NCBI GenBank assembly: GCA_028277225.1
Contig: JANQHB010000039.1
Coordinates: forward strand, 10,647-74,646
Length of the DNA stretch: 64,000 nucleotides
Source of the DNA: Chlorobium sp.
Lineage (GTDB): Bacteria; Bacteroidota; Chlorobiia; Chlorobiales; Chlorobiaceae
Reading direction: 5' to 3'
The notes beneath the pieces were generated by a model. It saw only the letters and a list, made by a program, of their open reading frames with translations. It had not been told where the DNA came from and did not search any database. A program made the translations under genes and the position numbers. Of this stretch, positions 1 through 8,766 are shown one piece after another. Each line of letters starts with the position of its first letter. Positions within the stretch are counted from its first letter, which is position 1.

Positions 1-1
1 G

Positions 2-2470
2 GCAGGCAGCATTGTCGCCTATCTGACCGGTATTACAAGCATTGATCCGTTACGTTATAAACTCCTCTTCGAACGGTTTCTCAATCCCGAGAGAGCGGAA
101 ATGCCCGATATCGATATCGATTTTACACCGGTCGGCAAACAGAAGGTTCTCGAATATACGGTTGAAAAATATGGAGAGGAGAGTGTGTCGAAAGTTATCG
201 CAATCGGTACGCTGGGTGCGCGTGCGGCAATCAGGGATGCAGGACGGGTGCTTGACGTGCCTTTGCCTGTTGTGGACCAGCTGGCCAAGCTTGTGCCGGG
301 CAAACCCGGAGTGAAACTTGCCGGCTCACTCGATGAAGTGGGCGAACTCAGGGATCTGGTGAAAGGTTCGGCAAGGAATACCCGTCTCTGGGATTGTGCA
401 TGTGCGATCGAGGGGAGAGCAAGGAACGTCGGCATGCATGCCGGGGCTGTTGTTATCACCAACGGCAGTCTCGATGAACAGGTTCCGCTCTATGTTTCGA
501 ACAAGATAGAGACCGAAGAGCGTAAATATGCCGACGAGATGCACCGTGACGAGCTCGAGCGTGGCCTGGTCAAGTCCGGCGGTGACGACAAACAGGTTGT
601 CACACAGTTTGACAAAAACTGGATAGAAAAAGCGGGTCTGCTTAAAATCGATTACCTGGGTCTCGTTACTCTTGCAGTGATCGATGAAACGCTGCACCTC
701 ATCCGGAAGCATCACGGGGTAACTGTCGATCTCGACACGTTGCCTATGAACGACAAGAAAACCTTCAGGATTTTTCAGGAAGGCAAGATGGCGGGGATAT
801 TCCAGTTCGAGTCACAGGGAATGCAGAGCTACATGACAAAGCTCCAGCCGACACAGATCGAGGATATCATTGCCATGAGTGCTCTCTACAGGCCCGGAGC
901 GCTGAATGCAAAGATCGGAAAGAACCGAAACGCCGTTGACCTGTTTGTCGACAGAAAACACAACCGCGAACCGGTCGATTACATGCATCCGATGCTTGAA
1001 GATATCCTGAGGGAAACCTACGGGGTGATCGTCTATCAGGAACAGGTCATGCAGATATCCCAGGTTATGGGTGGTTTTACTCTTGCAAAAGCCGATAATC
1101 TCCGCAAGGCAATGGGCAAAAAGAAGCCTGAGATCATGCAGAAATTCAAGGCTGAATTTGTCGAAGGTGCTGTGAACCAGGGTGTACACGACACACTTGC
1201 CAACAGGGTTTTCGATCTGATGGCCGAATTTGCCGGTTATGGCTTCAACAAGAGCCATTCAGCCGCTTACGGAGTTCTTGCCTATTGGACGGGATATCTG
1301 AAAGCTCATTATACCGTCGAATTCATGACGGCTATTCTCAACAGCGAAATAGGATCGACCGAAAGGATGAAGGATCTTTCCGATGAAGCAAAAAGTTTTT
1401 CCATCCCCGTGTATCCTCCCTCGGTCAATACAAGTGACGCTCTTTTTTCTATTGAAGAAAAAAACGGAAAGGCCGGTATCCGGGTCGGACTCAGCGCGAT
1501 AAAGCAGGTCGGCAATGCTGCCCGGGCCGTTGTTTCGGCAAGGCTCCTGCGTGACAGAAGTTTTGTCAATATTTTCGATCTTGCGGCATCGGTAGATCTT
1601 CGTCTGATGAATCGCAAGGCTCTGGAATGTCTTGTGCTTGCCGGAGCGCTTGATGATATCGATCCTGACAGGGCAAAATTGCTGGCAAATATCGACAAGG
1701 CGATCAAGTTCGGCCAGTTGCAGAATAAGTCGGTAACGTTGGGTCAGTGCGGATTTTTCGGCAATGAGTCCAGCGATGCCCTTCATGAAGCCATCTTTCC
1801 CGAGATGGACGGTGCAGAACCCATGCCGGAGAGCGAAAAACTCCAGGCAGAGAAAAAACTTGTCGGTTTCTATCTCAGCCGTCATCCCCTCGAACCCTGC
1901 CGCCGTGACTGGGAGGCTTTTGCCAATCTGAAGCTCGGGACAAGGAGTGTTGAAAAGAAACGTCAGTACAAGGTGATCGGGATCATTGTTTCAACCCGTC
2001 CTCATCAGGACCGGAAAGGCAGGCAAATGCTGTTCGGCAGTATCGAGGATTTGTCAGGAAAAGCTGATTTTACCGTTTTTTCGAGTATCTATGAAGAGTA
2101 TCGCAACTTTCTCAAACCCGAAGAGGTCGTTATGCTTACTGTCGAGGCTGAAGCAGGCGGGAGCATGCTGAAGCTCCTGGTCAGGGATGTCGTGCCTATC
2201 AAGAAGGTCAGGGAGTCATGTATTGACAAGGTGATTCTTAAAATCGACGCCGATGACCCGGCAGATCTTGACAAACTGAGAGAGATCAAAAAGGTCTTTC
2301 AGGAGCATAAAGGGAGAACGGCAGTCGATTTCGAGGTCAAGGTCCAGACTGAAGGGAATATTGAAATGCTGAGGCTTTTTGCCAGAAACAGCCCGATAGA
2401 GGCTGATGATACAGCGTTGTCAAAACTTGAAAATATCCTCGGACCCGATAATGTCAAGATCGCCGGGTAG
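2..2470 (+). CDS. dnaE: DNA polymerase III subunit alpha, 5'-truncated by window edge
   Basis: This is the catalytic subunit of the replicative DNA polymerase. The reading frame is open from base 2, so the gene begins before the window; about 820 C-terminal residues of an expected ~1150-1190 are present and the N-terminal PHP domain is missing. The first catalytic aspartates lie in the PDIDIDF motif (near base 101) and the third is in KIDYLGL. The fingers region (GYGFNKSHSAAYGVLAYW) follows, and a C-terminal OB-fold starts at about YKVIGIIVSTRP. The apparent ATG at 101 is internal, not a start. The gene is followed by trxA after a 77-bp gap. Identification is secure. Confidence 0.97.
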   Translation, partial: AGSIVAYLTGITSIDPLRYKLLFERFLNPERAEMPDIDIDFTPVGKQKVLEYTVEKYGEESVSKVIAIGTLGARAAIRDAGRVLDVPLPVVDQLAKLVPGKPGVKLAGSLDEVGELRDLVKGSARNTRLWDCACAIEGRARNVGMHAGAVVITNGSLDEQVPLYVSNKIETEERKYADEMHRDELERGLVKSGGDDKQVVTQFDKNWIEKAGLLKIDYLGLVTLAVIDETLHLIRKHHGVTVDLDTLPMNDKKTFRIFQEGKMAGIFQFESQGMQSYMTKLQPTQIEDIIAMSALYRPGALNAKIGKNRNAVDLFVDRKHNREPVDYMHPMLEDILRETYGVIVYQEQVMQISQVMGGFTLAKADNLRKAMGKKKPEIMQKFKAEFVEGAVNQGVHDTLANRVFDLMAEFAGYGFNKSHSAAYGVLAYWTGYLKAHYTVEFMTAILNSEIGSTERMKDLSDEAKSFSIPVYPPSVNTSDALFSIEEKNGKAGIRVGLSAIKQVGNAARAVVSARLLRDRSFVNIFDLAASVDLRLMNRKALECLVLAGALDDIDPDRAKLLANIDKAIKFGQLQNKSVTLGQCGFFGNESSDALHEAIFPEMDGAEPMPESEKLQAEKKLVGFYLSRHPLEPCRRDWEAFANLKLGTRSVEKKRQYKVIGIIVSTRPHQDRKGRQMLFGSIEDLSGKADFTVFSSIYEEYRNFLKPEEVVMLTVEAEAGGSMLKLLVRDVVPIKKVRESCIDKVILKIDADDPADLDKLREIKKVFQEHKGRTAVDFEVKVQTEGNIEMLRLFARNSPIEADDTALSKLENILGPDNVKIAG

Positions 2471-2547
2471 CTTTAAAAAGGAATTTTTATTACTTTCATC
2501 ACTGTTTGGTTGTATTACCATGAAGTTTTTTTCATCATTAAACCATT

Positions 2548-2883
2548 ATGACAATGAGTGGACAATATCTGACAGCTACAGACCAGAACTTTAAATCCGA
2601 AATTCTTGATTCTGATAAGGTTTCGCTTGTCGATTTCTGGGCAGCATGGTGCGGTCCCTGCCAGGTGCTCGGTCCGGTAATCGAGGAGCTCGCAGGAGAA
2701 TTCGAGGGCAAAGCGGTTATCGCCAAGCTCAATGTGGACGAAAATCCAAATACAGCTGCACAGTTCGGTATTCGAAGCATTCCTACCATGCTTGTGTTTA
2801 AAAACGGGGAAATTGTCGATCAGATGGTCGGTGCGATGCCCAAAAACATGATTGCAGAGAAGATCAACGCTCAGATTGCCTGA
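2548..2883 (+). CDS. trxA: thioredoxin
   Basis: A small cytoplasmic disulfide reductase of 111 residues, the usual length. The active site WCGPC is at residues 34-38 and the cis-proline loop is in RSIPTMLVF. It is reduced by the thioredoxin reductase encoded next, 150 bp downstream. A second in-frame ATG at 2554 would remove only two residues, and no strong ribosome binding site separates the two choices. The dnaE-trxA-trxB order with matching strands suggests shared expression, although the gaps are large enough for separate promoters. Confidence 0.96.
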   Translation: MTMSGQYLTATDQNFKSEILDSDKVSLVDFWAAWCGPCQVLGPVIEELAGEFEGKAVIAKLNVDENPNTAAQFGIRSIPTMLVFKNGEIVDQMVGAMPKNMIAEKINAQIA

Positions 2884-3034
2884 CCGCAATCCCTGACAAG
2901 CGGTGTGCCTTTTGGTTTGAACAAACTGCACAAGGATAAAGCTGCTGACCGTGTTTCCGTCTATCAGGACTGCGGTCGGCAGTTTTTATCTGGTGCGATC
3001 GGTCATTTATATTGAAAACTATCTGAACCTGATT

Positions 3035-3970
3035 ATGGACAATGAAATCCGGGATACGGTAATTATCGGGACAGGCCCGGCAGGCCTGACTGCTGCGATC
3101 TATTGCTGCAGGGCCAATCTTGCTCCGCTCGTGATCGAGGGTGAACAGCCCGGCGGACAACTTATGATTACAACGGAGATAGAAAATTTCCCCGGATTTC
3201 CGAAGGGGATAAACGGACCTGGGTTGATGGGCAGGTTCCGTGAGCAGGCTGAACGGTTCGGCACCGAGTTTGTCCATGGCAGTGTCCATGAAGTTGATCT
3301 GTCAAGAAGTCCTTTTTGTATATATGTCGGAGAGGGTCGCGAAATCCTCACAAGGACGCTCATTATCGCGACAGGGGCAAATGCGAAATGGCTGGGATTG
3401 CCATCGGAGGAACAGTATCGCGGAAGGGGTGTTTCCGCATGTGCAACCTGTGACGGTTTCTTTTTCAAGGACAGTCATGTGTTCGTCATAGGTGGTGGCG
3501 ATACCGCTATGGAAGAGGCGTTTTTTCTGACTCGTTTCGCATCTCGCGTAACGGTTGTCCATCGCCGTGAAGAATTCCGTGCATCGAGGATCATGAGCCT
3601 GAGGGTCGAGAAAAATCCTAAAATCAGCCTTGAACTCAGCCAGGTTGTTGATGAGATACTTGGTGACGGAAAGAAAGTGACCGGTATCAGACTGAAAAAC
3701 ACGACTACCGGTGAGTTAAAGGAACATTCCTGTGACGGGGTTTTCATCGCAATCGGCCATGCTCCCAACTCCGGGGTTTTCGACCAACAGCTCGATATTG
3801 ATGAATATGGCTATATCGTGACCGGAAAATCATCAACAGAAACATCTGTACAGGGTGTTTTTGCCTGTGGTGATGTTCAGGATTATACCTACAGGCAGGC
3901 AATAACTGCCGCCGGCAGCGGTTGCATGGCAGCTTTCGATGCGGAACGGTATCTGGAGTCGATACGATAG
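3035..3970 (+). CDS. trxB: thioredoxin-disulfide reductase
   Basis: An FAD/NADPH enzyme that passes electrons from NADPH to thioredoxin. The start chosen is the ATG at 3035, because the family begins within a few residues of the FAD motif (GTGPAGL, residues 12-18 from this start); the longer frame back to 2951 adds 28 residues with no family character. The redox-active CATC is at about residues 136-139 and the NADPH-binding GGGDTA at about 153-158. Length is 311 residues, normal for low-molecular-weight TrxB. It is convergent with the response regulator downstream, 32 bp away. Confidence 0.95.
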   Translation: MDNEIRDTVIIGTGPAGLTAAIYCCRANLAPLVIEGEQPGGQLMITTEIENFPGFPKGINGPGLMGRFREQAERFGTEFVHGSVHEVDLSRSPFCIYVGEGREILTRTLIIATGANAKWLGLPSEEQYRGRGVSACATCDGFFFKDSHVFVIGGGDTAMEEAFFLTRFASRVTVVHRREEFRASRIMSLRVEKNPKISLELSQVVDEILGDGKKVTGIRLKNTTTGELKEHSCDGVFIAIGHAPNSGVFDQQLDIDEYGYIVTGKSSTETSVQGVFACGDVQDYTYRQAITAAGSGCMAAFDAERYLESIR

Positions 3971-4002
3971 CGGTTCCCTTTTTTCCGATCCCGGAGAATC
4001 CG

Positions 4003-5514
4003 TTACCAGTCTTCAGAGACAGAGAGGGTCAGGTTTTTTTCGATACCGTACTTTTTAAGCCTTCTGTAAAGTGAGGAACGGCTGATGCCCAGAACCTGTG
4101 CTGTTTTTGTCTGGTTTCCGCCTGTCGCTTCATAAGCTTTGACGATTGCCTGGAGTTCAGCGTTTTTCAGAAGGTATTCCTTTCCGTATCCTTTTGAAGA
4201 TGCGGAGAACGGGGCGGCAGTGCCTGGAGGTTCCTGAATTGCAGGTGAAGGGACAGTTTCCGTAACGGAAGGGGGGGCAGGGGCAAGCTCTCTGCTTTGC
4301 TCGGGAAGGTCCGTTTTGGCAAGGGCGGGAACAGATTCAATAACACTGCCTCTTCTGTTGATTGCCGCCCTGCGAACGATATTCTGCAGTTCCCTCACAT
4401 TGCCCGGCCAATGATAGTTGCCGAGCGTATCGAGTGCTTCATCGCTGAAAGAGAGTGACTCTATATTGTTGGCAGTACAGAAGCTTTCAAGAAAATGGTT
4501 GGCAAGAAAGGCAATATCCTTACTGCGTTGCCTGAGTGGTGGAATGGCAAGCGGATACTCTTCGAGCCTGTAATAAAGGTCGGCCCGGAACGTTTCGTTT
4601 TTAATGGCGCCGGAGAAGTCTTTGTGGGTTGCCGAAATGAGCCGGAAATCGACTGCTCGTTCCTTTTTTTCTCCAACACGGCGGATCTTGCGTTCCTGTA
4701 ATACTCTCAGAACCTTTGCCTGGATGTCAAGGTTCATGTCTCCAATTTCATCAAGAAATATTGTTCCGCCGTCAGCCTGCTCGAAGAATCCCGTGTGATC
4801 ATTGTTGGCTCCTGTAAATGAGCCCTTGACATGTCCGAAAAGAAGACTGTCTGCCAGCTCGTTCGAGATTGCAGCACAGTTTACGGTGACAAAGGGTCCG
4901 TTTTTTCTCTTGCTCCCGCTATGGATTGCCTGGGCGAACAGTTCTTTTCCTGTTCCGCTTTCGCCTATGAGCAGGACATTCACTTCGGTTTCCATGACCT
5001 GCATGGCTTGTTCGATGCAGTCCTGCAGTGCGCGGCTTTTGCCTTGTATACGTCTGAAAATATCCTGTTGCCTCAGCTCTTTTTCGAGAAGCTGTACCTT
5101 TTTTTTCAGGTTAGATTCGGAAAGGGCGTTGGAGACGGTTATCTCAAGACGGTCGTTCTGTACGGGTTTTGTCAGATACTCGTAGGCCCCCATTTTGATG
5201 CACTGGACCGCCTGACTGAGATCGTCATCAGCGGTTATCATAATGACCGGCAGTGCCATGTCGTTTGCTTCAAGATAGGAAAGGACTTCCATGCCGTTTT
5301 TTTCCGGCATGTTGATGTCGAGCAGGAGCAGATCGATATCCTCGGTATTCAGCATGTGAATACAGGCATTCCCGTCGTTTGCCGTAAGAACGTTATGTCC
5401 AAGTTTTTTTATGACATGGCTTATCAGTCTGCGCATGACCGAACTGTCATCGGCAACGAGGACACTATGTTTTTTTACAGGAGCTTTCATTGGGGGATGA
5501 AGTTCTTTTAACAA
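4003..5514 (-). CDS. sigma-54-dependent response regulator (NtrC family)
   Basis: A two-component transcription activator with three domains in order. The receiver domain spans roughly residues 15-130 with the phospho-acceptor Asp66 in LLLLDINMP. The AAA+ sigma-54 interaction domain has Walker A GESGTGK at 184-190 and Walker B TIFLDEIGD at 251-259. A Fis-type helix-turn-helix lies at the C-terminus (TAQVLGISRSSLYRRL). The sigma-54 contact loop reads GSFTGA (231-236) instead of the usual GAFTGA. A start at the ATG at 5490 would remove eight residues. No histidine kinase is adjacent, so its signal is unknown. It should activate promoters of the -24/-12 type. Confidence 0.93.
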   Translation of the reverse strand: MLKELHPPMKAPVKKHSVLVADDSSVMRRLISHVIKKLGHNVLTANDGNACIHMLNTEDIDLLLLDINMPEKNGMEVLSYLEANDMALPVIMITADDDLSQAVQCIKMGAYEYLTKPVQNDRLEITVSNALSESNLKKKVQLLEKELRQQDIFRRIQGKSRALQDCIEQAMQVMETEVNVLLIGESGTGKELFAQAIHSGSKRKNGPFVTVNCAAISNELADSLLFGHVKGSFTGANNDHTGFFEQADGGTIFLDEIGDMNLDIQAKVLRVLQERKIRRVGEKKERAVDFRLISATHKDFSGAIKNETFRADLYYRLEEYPLAIPPLRQRSKDIAFLANHFLESFCTANNIESLSFSDEALDTLGNYHWPGNVRELQNIVRRAAINRRGSVIESVPALAKTDLPEQSRELAPAPPSVTETVPSPAIQEPPGTAAPFSASSKGYGKEYLLKNAELQAIVKAYEATGGNQTKTAQVLGISRSSLYRRLKKYGIEKNLTLSVSEDW

Positions 5515-5550
5515 ATATATTATATGGATGCGAGTGAAACAAACGTAATA

Positions 5551-5807
5551 CCTAAACTGAGCGTTTCAACAAATGCTTCGTAATAGTAAGGTTGTTAAAA
5601 ACAATCTGTTCTACTGTGTTTGTAGAGAGGCTATTGCTTATTTGTCAGCTAAGCATGAAAACCGATAAAAAGCCGCATTTATTAAAACCCTTCGGGATTG
5701 CCGATCATGCCACATCTGCTTCGTTACAGGGAACTTGCGGTAGAAAACTACAGCAGCATTCCCTGTGCCTTGCATCTGTGACATGCTCGACAATCGCTCA
5801 ATTTAGG
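5551..5807. repeat. MITE-like element, copy A (full length, 257 bp)
   Basis: It is bounded by CCTAAACTGAGCG on the left and CGCTCAATTTAGG on the right, which are inverted repeats of each other at 12 of 13 positions. Inside are a CCTTCGGGAT segment and a hairpin (ACAGGGAA ... TTCCCTGT). It is the same length as copy B (7661-7917) and close to it in sequence. It has no coding capacity. No clean target-site duplication is visible. Confidence 0.85.
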
Positions 5808-5961
5808 GTAAATACATAAATGGCATCATGGATGCTGCAGGTCCGGGGGCGCGAACAGGTTGTCTGTATTTGAAACAACTGTGTTAGTTTGAGAAGACCG
5901 GACATGCATCTTTGTTCTGTCCGGAGGTGAAAAACAGTGTGAAATTGCGTTGAAAAACGAT

Positions 5962-5977
5962 TTGGCATGAAATTTGT
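5962..5977 (+). promoter_or_regulatory. possible -24/-12 (sigma-54) promoter
   Basis: The sequence TTGGCATGAAATTTGT fits TGGCAYR-N4-TTGC except that the -12 GC is GT. It lies about 50 bases before the start of the small coiled-coil gene and next to a divergently read sigma-54 activator. It may be a weak promoter or chance. Confidence 0.3.
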
Positions 5978-6024
5978 CGATTCTGATGTAGCGTATTACT
6001 AACTGTTTTTCCCGGGAGGTTTTC

Positions 6025-6243
6025 ATGCAGGTTGAGCGTGATATACGGTTACTTCAAAATGAACTCGGTTCCTTGAAATCACATGTCAATAAAATGATTG
6101 ACGATGAAAAGTCACGATATTACCTGCGTTTTGACGAGCGCCACCGTGTCCAGGAAATTCTGGGAGCGATAGAAGAGGATATCGAAATGCTGGAAAAAGG
6201 GGCCGAGGTCATCTCGATGATACTTGCAGGAATCGAGAACTAG
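6025..6243 (+). CDS. small coiled-coil protein of unknown function
   Basis: A 72-residue, highly charged protein with no recognised family. The start is supported by a good ribosome binding site (GGGAGG) seven bases before the ATG. The sequence is predicted to be almost wholly helical, with heptad-like spacing (LLQNELGSLKSHVNKMI, then EILGAIEEDIEMLEKG). It has no cysteines, signal peptide or membrane segment, so it is probably cytoplasmic. A possible sigma-54 promoter precedes it and a sigma-54 activator gene is divergent from it, so it may be a target of that regulator; this is inference. The downstream gene is convergent. Confidence 0.65.
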   Translation: MQVERDIRLLQNELGSLKSHVNKMIDDEKSRYYLRFDERHRVQEILGAIEEDIEMLEKGAEVISMILAGIEN

Positions 6244-6302
6244 GTGCAGCTTAGGTGAAAGAATGATTGATGCAGACCGTCCGTGCCGTATCAGGCTGTG
6301 GG

Positions 6303-7223
6303 TCATTTTTCTCTTGTCGTATTCATTTCAGAGCCGGAAGCGAGGCGCTCTTGCAGGTTCTTCAGGGAAATGGTGAAAAGTTCATTGTCACCTTCGTTTA
6401 CAAGTATGACCTCATCCGGACCAGAGAAGAGAACTGATTCGATCTGACCGGCATTTTCCAGAGGAATCCGGGTTTTCAGGCCCCCAAAAAAGTTTTCGCC
6501 TGAAAAATCATGAAAAAGCCAAAGCGCATTGTAGGTGAGGACTGCAAGACAGCGCTGGTCCGGAGAGATGTCCGCTCCGGTGACATAGCCGTCAATTTCA
6601 AAACGGGAGAGATGCGTGAGCGTGTTGATCCGATCATACCGTAAACTGTCCAGACGGTAAAGAACGGTTGCAAGGTCATAACGTCTTTTGGTCAGAAAAT
6701 AGAGTTTTGATCTGTAGTTGAAGACAGCTTCGCAATCGTGAACGAGCATGTCGGGAGAAACTGTCGAGTCTTCAGGGTAGCGGATACGTATCTTATCGGC
6801 TTTAAGGGTTGAGCGGTTTTCTGGAGACGGTTCGGGAATCCTGTAAATATGCAGTTCTTTTCTGCTGTCGTTATTGTTGCCGGTGTCGCAGATGTAGAGA
6901 TTTCCTGAGGAATCCGATGCAAGCGATTCCCAGTCGATATTTCTTGCTCCCTTGACCAGAATGCCTTTTGCCGGGCTGCTGATCACCCGGCCGTCTCGAC
7001 GGAAGGGAACAATGAACGGTGGATTTCCGGAATCATTGACGGCCCAATAGAGGCCCGGATAGCGGCCGCTCTTTGCAAGACCGGATATCTCAAGTCCGGC
7101 ACTCCTGTCTATTCGCGCCGATGGCACGAGTTTTGACATACTTCCCTTTTTCTTTTTCTCCCCGCATCCAGGTATCGCCTGAAACAAAAGTACGGAAAGA
7201 AGCATGGCGGCAACATGTTTCAT
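6303..7223 (-). CDS. lipoprotein, SdiA-regulated/beta-propeller-like
   Basis: An exported lipoprotein of 306 residues. The N-terminus is a short hydrophobic signal ending in a lipobox (QAIPGC, Cys at residue 20). The rest reads like a repeated beta-strand or propeller protein, with blocks such as GLYWAVNDSG, LYICDTGNNND, LVHDCEAVF and VILVNEGDNEL, which resemble SdiA-regulated and esterase-like propeller domains. No catalytic site can be named. The second protein of this general type is at 13148. The gene lies 30 bp upstream of nothing co-directional that is clearly related. Function is unknown; confidence in the lipoprotein call is higher than in the fold. Confidence 0.7.
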   Translation of the reverse strand: MKHVAAMLLSVLLFQAIPGCGEKKKKGSMSKLVPSARIDRSAGLEISGLAKSGRYPGLYWAVNDSGNPPFIVPFRRDGRVISSPAKGILVKGARNIDWESLASDSSGNLYICDTGNNNDSRKELHIYRIPEPSPENRSTLKADKIRIRYPEDSTVSPDMLVHDCEAVFNYRSKLYFLTKRRYDLATVLYRLDSLRYDRINTLTHLSRFEIDGYVTGADISPDQRCLAVLTYNALWLFHDFSGENFFGGLKTRIPLENAGQIESVLFSGPDEVILVNEGDNELFTISLKNLQERLASGSEMNTTREK

Positions 7224-7253
7224 GCGGAGTTTTTACGTTCAGAATCCGAAGTT

Positions 7254-7619
7254 TCAGTTGTTCGAAACAGTTTTACTGCTGTTTCCGCTGATGTGGCAAC
7301 GGTAGCTTCCAGAACCGTTCTGGTTTTCCAGATGCGTGTGTATGGCACGCAGAAGGTCGTCAATCTCATTGAGCAGACCCCGGTGTTCAAATGCAAGTGA
7401 CAGAAGAAAAAGGGGGAAGGTTATATGCTCTCGGCGCAATTTTTTCAGGACGTTTCCCATGGCTTTTGTGACATGGGGAAACCGGTGGCAAACAGGAGCT
7501 TGCGGATCGGGTGTCTCTGACTTCTCCCTGAATCCCTTGTAGTCACACGAAAAAAGAAAATCTTCGCTGTTTGTCCATTCGATGACGATCCGGTAGGGTT
7601 TGACTTCCTGAGAAGGCAT
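7254..7619 (-). CDS. hypothetical protein, possibly 5'-truncated by a repeat element
   Basis: A 121-residue protein of no recognised family. It has a tryptophan/phenylalanine-rich start (RIVIEWTNSEDFLFSCDY) and a helical C-terminal half. It ends 30 bp before the lipoprotein gene on the same strand, so the two may be co-transcribed. The frame stays open upstream of the ATG for 13 plausible codons (ending in CIKLYHEIF) until a TAG formed at the edge of MITE-like copy B at 7661. The element may therefore have cut off the original N-terminus. It could equally be a complete small gene using the ATG at 7619. Confidence 0.5.
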   Translation of the reverse strand: MPSQEVKPYRIVIEWTNSEDFLFSCDYKGFREKSETPDPQAPVCHRFPHVTKAMGNVLKKLRREHITFPLFLLSLAFEHRGLLNEIDDLLRAIHTHLENQNGSGSYRCHISGNSSKTVSNN

Positions 7620-7660
7620 AAAGATTTCGTGATAGAGCTTGATGCAGGTATCGACACTGG

Positions 7661-7917
7661 CCTAAAATGAGCGTTTCAACAAATGCTCAATAAGAGTATA
7701 GTTATAAAAAACAGTCTTTTATACTGTTCAACAGGTGTGATTATTCGCCACCTGTCGGGAGCAGGAAAAAACCGATAAAGAACCGCATGTGTTGAAACCC
7801 TTCGGGATCGTCGATCATGCCGCATCTGCTTCGTTACAGGGAACTTGCGGTAGAGCACTACAGCGGCATTCCCTGTGCCTTGCATCTACGACATGCTCGA
7901 CAATCGCTCAATTTAGG
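7661..7917. repeat. MITE-like element, copy B (full length, 257 bp)
   Basis: The ends are CCTAAAATGAGCG and CGCTCAATTTAGG. It is the same length as copy A and follows it closely throughout, including CTTCGTTACAGGGAACTTGC and the internal ACAGGGAA/TTCCCTGT hairpin. It lies directly against the 5' side of the 121-residue gene. Confidence 0.85.
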
Positions 7918-7986
7918 GCTTGAAAACTATATACGAAGATTTCCCCGTGCCTGCCAGAGCGCTATTGTTACGCTTCGGTGAACTGT

Positions 7987-8652
7987 TTATGATCTGTGCA
8001 GCTGTCGCAGGATCTTGCCCTCTGTGTCCAGTTCCGGGTAAGGCCGGCCCTGTAGTGATAATTTTTTGCTGACAGCAGGATACACAAGTTCGAACAGCCT
8101 CTTTTGTATATATGACGAAGGAAGGCGGGAGTGTTTGTAAAGTCCGGCATCGAGTCGCTGTCGCTGTGCCTCGAAAAGGATGACAGCAGCGGCAACCGAT
8201 ACGTTGAGCGACTCCACCATGCCCTGCATTGGAACACAGATAAGATGATCGGCACAGGAAACTGCAGTGTCCGATGGACCGAACAGTTCGGCGCCCAAAA
8301 CAACAGCAGTTGGTTGAGTGTAGTCGATATCCCTGAAATTGACTGTATTGTTTCCGGAATGAGCGACCAGGAGCTGCATGCCATTTTTTTTCAGAATTCC
8401 GACAGCCTTTTCGATCGATTCATGAAGTTCAAGACGGACCCATTTATTGGATCCTCTTGCTGCTTTCTGCTTGTCCTTGATGCTGCTGTTGGCCGATACG
8501 GCATGAACGGTATCGATCCCGACAGCGTCACAGCTTCTGATGACGGCTGACAGGTTGTGCGGTTTGTTGACATTGTCCATGAGGACCGTAAGGTCAGGCT
8601 GACGGAGGGCGAGAAGCTGTCTGATTTTTGAAAATCGTTCCGGGCTGATCAA
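7987..8652 (-). CDS. trmH: tRNA (guanosine-2'-O-)-methyltransferase TrmH, SPOUT family
   Basis: An AdoMet-dependent enzyme that methylates the ribose of G18 in tRNA. Length is 221 residues, normal for TrmH. Family motifs are visible in order: motif 1 (NVNKPHNLSAVIRSCDAVG), motif 2 (AVVLGAELFGPSD) and motif 3 of the knotted AdoMet site (CVPMQGMVESLNVSVAAAV). The C-terminal extension with QRQRL and RPYPELD is also typical of TrmH rather than of TrmL or RlmB. It is a single gene, divergent from the AsmA gene. Identification is strong. Confidence 0.92.
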   Translation of the reverse strand: MISPERFSKIRQLLALRQPDLTVLMDNVNKPHNLSAVIRSCDAVGIDTVHAVSANSSIKDKQKAARGSNKWVRLELHESIEKAVGILKKNGMQLLVAHSGNNTVNFRDIDYTQPTAVVLGAELFGPSDTAVSCADHLICVPMQGMVESLNVSVAAAVILFEAQRQRLDAGLYKHSRLPSSYIQKRLFELVYPAVSKKLSLQGRPYPELDTEGKILRQLHRS

Positions 8653-8766
8653 TGGTTTTCAGATCTTGTTCATTTTTGCGGAAGGCTGAGATCGTTTACC
8701 TTGCATAACAGGTTACAGTCTTCGAACCAGCCGGTGAGGGAAAAAACTTTAATTAATATTAAGAAC

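Larger units (their letters stand above)
5515..6024. other. intergenic region holding MITE-like copy A and a possible sigma-54 promoter
   Basis: This 510-bp divergent gap has no supported gene. About half is the repeat element at 5551-5807. The right part (5810-6024) drives the small coiled-coil gene and holds a -24/-12-like site. The remainder shows nothing I can name. Confidence 0.7.

Noticed and set aside
1259..1885. A 208-codon minus-strand frame inside dnaE
   Set aside because: It is a shadow of the DnaE coding sequence, which shows all catalytic motifs.
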